Assembly: GCA_025352485.1 (NCBI GenBank)
Contig: JANXTJ010000061.1
Span: forward strand, 1-5,478
Length of the DNA: 5,478 bases
DNA from: Salinibacterium sp.
GTDB taxonomy: Bacteria; Actinomycetota; Actinomycetes; Actinomycetales; Microbacteriaceae
Direction: 5' to 3'
The stretch's first letter is position 1; each line of letters opens with the position of its first letter. This document shows positions 1 to 4,870 of the stretch, piece after piece. Below the pieces are notes generated by a model, which ran no database searches, was not told where the DNA came from, and was given only the letters and a program-made list of their open reading frames with translations. Made by a program: the position numbers and the translations under genes.

Positions 1-393
1 GATCTGCTCGAAGCCGAGCGCGCTGTATAGGGCCTGCGCGCCGGGGTTATCGGCGCGCACCTCGAGGAAGAGCTCTTCGGCCTCGCGCTCGCGCGCCTGC
101 GCGATCATCTGCAGCATGAGCACGCGGCCGAGGCCCTGGCGGCGAGCACCGGGAACGACGGCAATCGTCTGGATGTCGGCCTGGGGTGCACGCCGCGGTG
201 CGCGCAGCCCCGCGTAGGCCTGAACCAGCTCGGGGCTCTCCGGAGTGAACGCGACGAGATAGTAGCTATTGCCGTCGGCCAGCTCGCCCCGCATCGTCGC
301 GGACGACCACGCGTCATCGGTGAAGGTCGCGGTTTCGATGGCCATGATCGCCCCGAGATCGTCGAGGGTAGCCCGGCGCAGCTGCCACGTCAT
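1..393 (-). CDS. rimI: RimI-type N-alpha-acetyltransferase (GNAT family), 3' end cut off by window edge
   Basis: The first 131 residues are visible; the family is usually about 150-165 residues, so only the C-terminal tail is missing. It begins MTWQLRRATLDD and shows a GNAT fold: acetyl-CoA pyrophosphate-binding loop R84-x-x-G87-x-G89 after the beta-4 strand QTIAVVPG, then the RimI signature LEVRADNPGAQALYSALGFEQ at about residues 110-130. E111 and Y123 have the same 12-residue spacing as the catalytic base and acid of E. coli RimI (E103, Y115). Known family role: acetyl-CoA-dependent acetylation of protein N-termini, classically ribosomal protein S18, in the cytoplasm. The ATG at 393-391 overlaps the tsaB stop as ATGA, with only a weak GGGTGA-like site upstream, so translation is probably coupled to tsaB. 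In related genomes tsaD normally follows. The identity is secure at family level; the true substrate in this organism is not shown by the sequence. Confidence 0.93.
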   Translation of the reverse strand, partial: MTWQLRRATLDDLGAIMAIETATFTDDAWSSATMRGELADGNSYYLVAFTPESPELVQAYAGLRAPRRAPQADIQTIAVVPGARRQGLGRVLMLQMIAQAREREAEELFLEVRADNPGAQALYSALGFEQI

Positions 394-1010
394 CCGGTCA
401 CCCGTTTCGGGCCGGCAGAGATCGTGACGTCGGGCGAGCGCAGATAGAGCGGCTGATCGGTCGCGAATGCCCGGCCGTTGGCGTGCAGCGATTCGGCGAG
501 CATCCCGAGGGCGGCGGCGGAGACCGTGCTCGCCTCGATGAGACGGGGCCTACCCTGCGCGCTCACGAGCGCCGAAAGCTCGAGCGCACGGGCCAGCGCG
601 GGGCCGGCCGTGCGGATCGGGAGACCGACTTCGTCAACGCCCGCGTACGACGACCAGTAGACCTCGCTGCGCCGCGCATCCGTGGCAACCATCAGCGGCT
701 CGACGATTCCGAAGGCGATCGCGTCGTGACTGACGATCGGAACTACGACCTTCCCCGCCCCGAAGGCAAAGGCGCGTGCGGCCGCGATCCCCACCCGCAG
801 CCCGGTGAACGGGCCCGGGCCCATGCCGGCAACAACCCCGGAGAGCTCGGCCACCGCGATTCCCGAGCCCTCGAGACAGGCGGCGATGAGTTCGCCGATT
901 ACCTCGGCGTGGCGGCGAGTGTCGTCGGAAGAATACTCGGCAAGGATGCCTCTGTCGTAGTCGACGACGGCGACACTCGTGCCGGCCGAGGTGTCAATCG
1001 CGAGCAGCAT
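390..1010 (-). CDS. tsaB: tRNA threonylcarbamoyladenosine biosynthesis protein TsaB
   Basis: A 206-residue ASKHA-fold protein that partners TsaD and TsaE in adding the threonylcarbamoyl group to A37 of ANN-decoding tRNAs (t6A). TsaB is regarded as a non-catalytic scaffold that dimerises with TsaD. Visible signatures are the N-terminal strand MLLAIDTSAGTSVAVV with the ASKHA phosphate-1-type motif, H34 in RRHAE, the TsaB hallmark GMGPGPFTGLRVG at residues 62-74, DARRSEVYW at 111-119, and the C-terminal PLYLRSPDVT at 187-196. I chose the ATG at 1010-1008 because it begins exactly at the canonical MLLAIDTS strand and has a GGAG 7 nt upstream. The frame stays open to an ATG at 1109, but those 33 extra residues are arginine-rich and unlike the family. 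The gene starts 17 nt inside tsaE and ends overlapping rimI by 4 nt. Length is close to the usual 200-230. Confidence 0.95.
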   Translation of the reverse strand: MLLAIDTSAGTSVAVVDYDRGILAEYSSDDTRRHAEVIGELIAACLEGSGIAVAELSGVVAGMGPGPFTGLRVGIAAARAFAFGAGKVVVPIVSHDAIAFGIVEPLMVATDARRSEVYWSSYAGVDEVGLPIRTAGPALARALELSALVSAQGRPRLIEASTVSAAALGMLAESLHANGRAFATDQPLYLRSPDVTISAGPKRVTG

Positions 1011-1476
1011 CGAGCCACTCCAATCGTTCCCAGCGCTCACCGTGACCGGTGAACACCAGCGCGCGCGGCTCCACCTCCGCCTCGGGATCGCCACCGTGCG
1101 GGCGCTCAATGTCGATGTTCAGCCATGACGTCGCGACGCCGTCGAGGAGCCCGGCCCCCCACTCCACGACCACAATGGATGCCGCATAGTCGATATCGAG
1201 ATCGTCGAGTTCCATAGCACTGGTCAGCCGGTACGCATCGACGTGCACCAGCGGCGGCTCGCCGTCCGCCCGGGGGTGGGTGCGCGCCAACACGAAGGTG
1301 GGGCTCGTTACCGCGCCGCGCACCCCCAGCGCCGCGCCGATGCCGCGGGTGAGGGTGGTCTTGCCGGCCCCGAGTTCGCCGTTCAGCAGCACGAGGTCGC
1401 CGCCGCGCAATCGACCGGCGATGAGCCGCCCCAGCTCGGCCATGGCCTGCGGGCTCGCCACCGTGAGGGTTGTCAC
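994..1476 (-). CDS. tsaE: tRNA threonylcarbamoyladenosine biosynthesis ATPase TsaE
   Basis: A 160-residue P-loop ATPase needed for t6A formation. In the known bacterial system it binds the TsaB-TsaD dimer and its ATP hydrolysis resets the complex between catalytic cycles. Features in order are a Walker A loop GELGAGKTT at residues 33-41, the switch-like VTSPTF at 57-62, the family motif HVDAYRL at 78-84, and the strand IVVVEWG at 101-107 with the characteristic E-W-G at the Walker B position. The start is GTG (1476-1474), not ATG, and overlaps the alr stop as GTGA. I see no strong Shine-Dalgarno, which fits coupling to alr translation. The C-terminus extends 17 nt into tsaB. Length is near the usual 140-170. 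Residues 125-145 are acidic and less conserved, as is common in actinobacterial members. Confidence 0.95.
   Translation of the reverse strand: MTTLTVASPQAMAELGRLIAGRLRGGDLVLLNGELGAGKTTLTRGIGAALGVRGAVTSPTFVLARTHPRADGEPPLVHVDAYRLTSAMELDDLDIDYAASIVVVEWGAGLLDGVATSWLNIDIERPHGGDPEAEVEPRALVFTGHGERWERLEWLDAARD
1018..1021 (-). promoter_or_regulatory. Ribosome binding site of tsaB
   Basis: GGAG on the minus strand, 7 nt before the ATG at 1010. It lies inside the tsaE coding end and decides the tsaB start in favour of MLLAIDTS over the upstream ATG at 1109. It is the clearest Shine-Dalgarno of the operon; tsaB is the one downstream gene whose start lies well upstream of the preceding stop rather than overlapping it as ATGA or GTGA. 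Confidence 0.7.
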
Positions 1477-2564
1477 GACCGGTACCGCCGCTGTACTCGG
1501 GGCCCGATACCGGTGACGATGTCGTAGTTGATGGTGTCGGCGGCGTTGGCCCAGTCGGTGGCAGCGGGCACGCCGTTCGCGGGATCGCCGAACAGGATGG
1601 CGACGGCGCCGGCCTCGACGGGGGCATCGCCGATATCGATCACGATCTGGTCCATCGCGATGCGGCCGACCACCGGGAAGTTCTCGCCGGCGATGGAGAC
1701 CTTTCCCGTGCCGGAGGCCTGACGTGGGAGACCGTCGGCATAGCCGATCGGAACGAGGGCAAGCGTCGTCTCGCGCTCGGCGCGATAGTCGTGGCCGTAA
1801 GAAACTCCGGTACCCGCCGCGACGCGCTTGGTGGCAACGATCGTGGCTCGAAGTTCCATCGCCGGGATCAGGCCGAGGCCCGCCGAATCTTCGTCGTCGA
1901 ACGGCGACAGCCCATAGATGCCCACACCCAGACGAACCAAGCCAAATCGCGCCGCCGGCACCCTCAGCGCCCCCGCGGTGGCCGCGAGGTGGGTGATCTC
2001 CGGCGAGAGGCCGGCCGCCCGCGCCGCGTTCAGCGCCAGCGCGAATTGCTCGACCTGCGCCGCATCGGATGCGGCAGAAGCGTTAGCCAAATGGCTCCAC
2101 AGCCCGCGCACAATGAGCCGACCCGCCTTCTGGTGGGCGGCGGCTGCGTCGAAGATCTCGGCCCATTCCCGCGGATCGGCACCGTGCCGGCCGAGGCCAG
2201 TGTCGACTTTAATCTGCACGAAGGTGTTCCCGGATGCCGCGGCAGCGCGATCCAGTTCCCCCAAGTGGCTCACGCCGAGGTCGATCTTCGCGGCCACCGC
2301 GGCCGAAAAGTCACGGTGCGGATCGTGCAGCCAGGCCAAGAGCGGAGCGTCAATACCGGCAGTCCGAAGCTCGAGCGCCTCGTCGATGTCAGCAACGCCG
2401 AGCCAATCTGCGCCACCGGCAAGGGCAGCACGAGCTGCCGGTACGGCGCCGTGGCCGTAGCCGTTGGCCTTGACGATGGCCATCGAGGCAACATTGCCGG
2501 TGGCGGCGCGCAGCGTCTCGACGTTGCGCGTGATGGCCGAGAGGCTAACGAGGGCTTCTCTCAT
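1473..2564 (-). CDS. alr: Alanine racemase, PLP-dependent (fold type III)
   Basis: A 363-residue enzyme interconverting L- and D-alanine, supplying D-Ala for peptidoglycan; cytoplasmic and normally a homodimer. An N-terminal TIM barrel (about 1-230) carries the PLP lysine K32 in VKANGYGHG, K119 and R126 in KVDTGLGRHG (the positions of the carbamylated lysine and active-site arginine of Geobacillus Alr), H158, and R211 in VRLGVGIYGLSP, the arginine that contacts the pyridine nitrogen. The C-terminal beta domain holds the opposite-face catalytic tyrosine Y256 in GVSYGHDY, the GRIAMDQ motif (300-306) and Y347 in TINYDIV. One departure: the usual ANSA cofactor-site motif reads A194-A195-T196-A197, losing the Asn and replacing the Ser with Thr. 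The ATG overlaps the acpS stop (ATGA), and the stop overlaps the tsaE GTG. No good Shine-Dalgarno is visible, so coupled translation is likely. The main catalytic residues are intact, so activity is expected. Confidence 0.97.
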   Translation of the reverse strand: MREALVSLSAITRNVETLRAATGNVASMAIVKANGYGHGAVPAARAALAGGADWLGVADIDEALELRTAGIDAPLLAWLHDPHRDFSAAVAAKIDLGVSHLGELDRAAAASGNTFVQIKVDTGLGRHGADPREWAEIFDAAAAHQKAGRLIVRGLWSHLANASAASDAAQVEQFALALNAARAAGLSPEITHLAATAGALRVPAARFGLVRLGVGIYGLSPFDDEDSAGLGLIPAMELRATIVATKRVAAGTGVSYGHDYRAERETTLALVPIGYADGLPRQASGTGKVSIAGENFPVVGRIAMDQIVIDIGDAPVEAGAVAILFGDPANGVPAATDWANAADTINYDIVTGIGPRVQRRYRS

Positions 2565-2944
2565 CGCTCGGCAACCACGTCTCGCTCGGCAACCACGTAG
2601 GCGATAGCGATTCCGGCGTCGTGGCTCATCGTGAGATGGATCGCGGTGATTCCCTGGGCCTTCGCGATGGCCCGCGTGGAGTTATGCAGTTCGAAAGACG
2701 GGTTGCCGAGCGCGTTGTTGACCACGCACATGTCGTGCCAGCTCACCCCGGTCGAGTCGCCGAGCGCCTTGATGAGTGCCTCTTTCGCGGCGAACCGGCC
2801 GGCGAGCGAGCGCAGCGGCATCGGGGCGCCATCCTTCAGTTGTTCGCTCTGGGCGAACAGACGATCTTTGAGCACCGGCGTGCGCAGCAGCGCCCGCTCA
2901 AAACGCGCGATATCGACAACATCCACGCCGATGCCGACGATCAT
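2561..2944 (-). CDS. acpS: Holo-[acyl-carrier-protein] synthase (4'-phosphopantetheinyl transferase)
   Basis: A 127-residue small PPTase of AcpS type, which transfers 4'-phosphopantetheine from CoA to the serine of apo-acyl carrier protein, activating fatty acid synthesis; Mg-dependent and usually trimeric. Signatures are MIVGIGVDVVDIARF at the N-terminus with metal-ligand D8, GRFAAKEALIKALG at about 49-62 with metal-ligand E55 and K54, and the C-terminal strand HLTMSHDAGIAIAYVV at 103-118. The ATG at 2944-2942 lies 15 nt after the glmS stop, with a GGTGGG Shine-Dalgarno-like site 6 nt upstream. The C-terminus is odd: VVAER occurs twice (117-121 and 123-127), encoded by an 18-bp-period direct repeat, so the protein probably gained six residues by duplication. 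The repeat lies outside the conserved core and should be harmless. Its substrate CoA comes from the pathway begun by the divergently encoded CoaA. Confidence 0.96.
   Translation of the reverse strand: MIVGIGVDVVDIARFERALLRTPVLKDRLFAQSEQLKDGAPMPLRSLAGRFAAKEALIKALGDSTGVSWHDMCVVNNALGNPSFELHNSTRAIAKAQGITAIHLTMSHDAGIAIAYVVAERDVVAER
2564..2598. repeat. 18-bp-period tandem direct repeat at the acpS 3' end
   Basis: The 17-base string tcgctcggcaaccacgt occurs at 2564-2580 and again at 2582-2598 with no mismatch. On the minus strand it encodes VVAER-D-VVAER, the last eleven residues of AcpS, in frame, with the second copy running into the overlapping TGA/ATG of acpS/alr. Perfect identity, including third codon positions, indicates a recent duplication, probably by replication slippage, or an assembly or cloning artefact. 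Confidence 0.9.
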
Positions 2945-2950
2945 CTCGTG

Positions 2951-2956
2951 CCCACC
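2951..2956 (-). promoter_or_regulatory. Probable ribosome binding site of acpS
   Basis: GGTGGG on the minus strand, in the 15-nt glmS/acpS gap, 6 nt before the acpS ATG. It contains GGTGG, one mismatch from GGAGG, at a normal spacing. The gap holds no terminator-like hairpin, so glmS and acpS are probably co-transcribed. Confidence 0.45.
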
Positions 2957-2959
2957 GCG

Positions 2960-4813
2960 CTACTCGACCGTGACCGACTTGGCAAGGTTGCGCGGCTGGT
3001 CGACGTCGAGCCCCTTCGCCGCGGCAAGCTCCATGCCGAAGATGTGCAGGGGCACGACCGTGAGAAAGGGCTCGAACAGGGTGCCGGCGAGCGGAATCGG
3101 GATGACCTCATCGGCGAACGGGAGAACCGCGGCATCGCCCTTCTCCGCGATCGCGATGACCCGAGCACCGCGCGCGCGAATCTCCTGAATGTTGGAGACC
3201 ACCTTGGGGTGCAACGAGTCGGGGTCGCGCGGGCTCGGCACGATCACGAAGACCACCTGACCCGGCTCGATGAGCGCGATCGGCCCGTGCTTGAGCTCCC
3301 CCGCGGCGAAACCCTCCGCGTGGATGTAGGCGAGCTCCTTGAGCTTCAGTGCCCCCTCGAGGGCGACCGGGAATCCGACATTGCGGCCGAGGAAAAGCAC
3401 AGATTGCACGTCGGTCATCCAGTGCGCGAGCTGGCCGATCTCGGCCTGGGAGACGGCAAGCACCTCGGCGATTTTCGCCGGAATCGCCTGTAGTTCGCCG
3501 ACGTTCTCTCGGATCTCCGCGGCTGCGAGCGTTCCCCGAACCTTCGCCAAGTGCAAGCCGATCAGGTACAGAGCCGTCATCTGGGCGAGGAAGGCCTTGG
3601 TCGATGCCACCGCTACCTCGGGGCCGGCGTGGGTGTAGACCACCGCATCCGACTCTCTCGGGATGGTCGCGCCCTGGGTGTTGCAGACGGAGAGCACGCG
3701 CGCGCCGGCAGCCGTGGCGAATTTGACGGCCATGAGGGTGTCCATCGTCTCGCCCGACTGGCTGATCGAGATCACCAGCGTTCGGCTGGTGAGGATCGGG
3801 TTGCGGTACCGAAACTCGTGGGCGAGGTCGACCTCGACCGGAATCCTGGCCCACTGCTCGATCGCATACTTTCCGAGCATCCCGGCATAGGCGGCCGTGC
3901 CGCAGGCGATGATCACGATCCGGTCGATATCGGCAAGGGCCTCGTCGCCGATCGGATCGAGTTCGGAGAGCGTCACGACGCCGTCGTGGACCCGCCCCAG
4001 AATCGTGTTGGCGACGGCGTCTGGCTCCTCGCTGATCTCCTTGGCCATGAAGCTTGACCAGCCGCCCTTCTCCGACGCGCTGGCGTCCCAGGCGATCTCG
4101 AATTCCTCGACCTCGACGGGGGCGCCGGCGAAGTCGGTGACCTCGACGGAATCGGGCCGGATCGCCACAATCTGATCCTGGCCGATGGCCATAGCCCGCT
4201 TGGTGAACTGCACGAAGGCGGCGACGTCAGACCCGAGGAAGTTTTCCCCGTCGCCCAGACCGATCACGAGCGGCGAATTGCGCCGCGCGCCGACCACCAG
4301 TCCCGGCTGGTCCTCGTGCATGACCAACAGCGTGAAGGCTCCGTCGAGGCGGGCAACGACGCGCCGCAGAGCCTCGGTGAGGTCGTTCGTCGCCTCGTAC
4401 TCACGGCCGACGAGCAGCGCCGCGACCTCGGTGTCGGTCTCACTGCTGAATACCGCACCGGCGTCAAGCAGCTCCTGCTTCAACTCGGAGAAGTTTTCGA
4501 TGATGCCGTTATGGATGAGGGCGAGCTTGCCGTCTGCAGACAGGTGCGGGTGCGCATTGACATCGGTTGGCCCCCCGTGGGTCGCCCAGCGGGTGTGCCC
4601 GATTCCGGTTGCACCGTTGCCCAGCGGGTGAGCCGCGAGGTCATCCACCAGAACCTGCAGTTTGCCGGCGCGCTTGCGAGTCGCTAGGTGACCATCCGCG
4701 TCGATCACGGCAACCCCGGCGGAGTCGTAACCGCGGTACTCGAGCCGCTTGAGGCCGCCCAGAAGCACCTCGATGCTCTTGTTGTCTCCGACGTAGCCCA
4801 CGATTCCGCACAT
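2960..4813 (-). CDS. glmS: Glutamine--fructose-6-phosphate aminotransferase (isomerizing), glucosamine-6-phosphate synthase
   Basis: A complete 617-residue enzyme (E. coli 609) that makes glucosamine-6-phosphate from fructose-6-phosphate and glutamine, the committed step to UDP-GlcNAc for peptidoglycan. The N-terminal class II glutaminase domain (about 1-240) begins MCGIVGYVG with nucleophile C2 exposed after Met removal, followed by LEYRGYDSAG (24-33), HTRWATHG (73-80), NGIIEN (102-107) and TDTE with D127. The linker carries FMAKEISEEP (255-264). Two SIS isomerase domains follow: SIS1 with C304-G-T306, SQSGET (351-356) and STKAF (404-408); SIS2 with FLGRN (474-478), EGALKLKE (486-493), AGELKHGP (504-511, H509) and the C-terminal LAKSVTVE with K612. 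All key residues are present. It is first in the operon. The ATG has no Shine-Dalgarno, and a TAAAAT box ends 8 nt before it, suggesting a leaderless mRNA. The upstream gap is too short for a glmS ribozyme. Confidence 0.98.
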   Translation of the reverse strand: MCGIVGYVGDNKSIEVLLGGLKRLEYRGYDSAGVAVIDADGHLATRKRAGKLQVLVDDLAAHPLGNGATGIGHTRWATHGGPTDVNAHPHLSADGKLALIHNGIIENFSELKQELLDAGAVFSSETDTEVAALLVGREYEATNDLTEALRRVVARLDGAFTLLVMHEDQPGLVVGARRNSPLVIGLGDGENFLGSDVAAFVQFTKRAMAIGQDQIVAIRPDSVEVTDFAGAPVEVEEFEIAWDASASEKGGWSSFMAKEISEEPDAVANTILGRVHDGVVTLSELDPIGDEALADIDRIVIIACGTAAYAGMLGKYAIEQWARIPVEVDLAHEFRYRNPILTSRTLVISISQSGETMDTLMAVKFATAAGARVLSVCNTQGATIPRESDAVVYTHAGPEVAVASTKAFLAQMTALYLIGLHLAKVRGTLAAAEIRENVGELQAIPAKIAEVLAVSQAEIGQLAHWMTDVQSVLFLGRNVGFPVALEGALKLKELAYIHAEGFAAGELKHGPIALIEPGQVVFVIVPSPRDPDSLHPKVVSNIQEIRARGARVIAIAEKGDAAVLPFADEVIPIPLAGTLFEPFLTVVPLHIFGMELAAAKGLDVDQPRNLAKSVTVE

Positions 4814-4821
4814 GGAAGATT

Positions 4822-4827
4822 ATTTTA
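4822..4827 (-). promoter_or_regulatory. Candidate -10 box of the glmS operon promoter
   Basis: Read on the minus strand this is TAAAAT, 5 of 6 matches to TATAAT, in the only AT-rich patch of the intergenic region. Eight nucleotides (4821-4814) separate it from the A of the glmS ATG, so the transcript would begin at or within about two bases of the start codon. There is no GGAG-like ribosome site upstream of that ATG, which supports leaderless translation, a common mode in Actinobacteria. No good -35 hexamer lies at 16-18 bp. A GTGACG with the TGAC core lies at about 20 bp, which is too far to be convincing. Confidence 0.6.
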
Positions 4828-4832
4828 GTTGC

Positions 4833-4855
4833 CCCTGACGGCGAACACGTCACGG
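4833..4855. repeat. Imperfect inverted repeat in the glmS/coaA divergent region, possible operator
   Basis: Arms CCCTGACG (4833-4840) and CGTCACGG (4848-4855) pair at 7 of 8 positions around a 7-nt centre, including a perfect TGACG-N7-CGTCA core. The dyad centre (4844) is within 2 bp of the middle of the 57-bp gap. It covers the coaA -35 and the upstream part of the glmS promoter, so a bound dimer could affect both genes. A dyad of this quality could arise by chance in a stretch this long when all centres and loop lengths are allowed, so the operator role is only a suggestion. Confidence 0.3.
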
Positions 4856-4862
4856 CTAGGCT
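4835..4862 (+). promoter_or_regulatory. Candidate coaA promoter (-35 CTGACG, -10 TAGGCT)
   Basis: The -35 candidate CTGACG (4835-4840) matches TTGACA at TGAC. A 16-bp spacer leads to TAGGCT (4857-4862), which fits the actinobacterial TANNNT pattern. The -10 ends 8 nt before the coaA ATG, the same distance as on the glmS side, predicting a start site at about 4869-4871 and a leaderless or near-leaderless mRNA. If so, the GGAGG at 4864-4868 would lie upstream of the transcript and not act as a ribosome site. The element overlaps the region that RNA polymerase would occupy at the divergent glmS promoter. Confidence 0.5.
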
Positions 4863-4870
4863 TGGAGGCG

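Noticed and set aside
390..1109. Longer TsaB starting at the ATG at 1109
   Set aside because: The extra 33 residues are arginine-rich and unlike TsaB; the canonical N-terminus MLLAIDTS begins at 1010 with a good GGAG upstream.
1470..2600. A 376-codon open frame on the plus strand opposite alr
   Set aside because: It is antisense to a clearly recognised alanine racemase. Its translation is rich in Arg, Gly and Asp with no recognisable motif, as expected for a shadow frame in GC-rich DNA.
2945..2959. Terminator or promoter between glmS and acpS
   Set aside because: The 15-nt gap holds no hairpin with a T-run and no -10-like hexamer; it contains only a ribosome-site-like GGTGGG.
2621..3493. 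A 290-codon open frame on the plus strand opposite acpS and the 3' part of glmS
   Set aside because: It spans two real minus-strand genes and their junction, has a low-complexity charged composition and matches no family I recognise.
3108..3854. A 248-codon minus-strand frame inside glmS
   Set aside because: It is an out-of-phase shadow of GlmS on the same strand, Arg/Gly/Asp-rich and without motifs.
4864..4868. GGAGG as a normal coaA ribosome binding site
   Set aside because: Only 2 nt separate it from the ATG, well short of the usual 5-9, and no better in-frame start downstream has family-like sequence lost before it. It could contribute only if transcription begins further upstream.
4814..4870. 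glmS ribozyme/riboswitch upstream of glmS
   Set aside because: The 57-nt gap is too short for the ribozyme, the predicted transcript has almost no leader, and this element is typical of Firmicutes rather than Actinobacteria.
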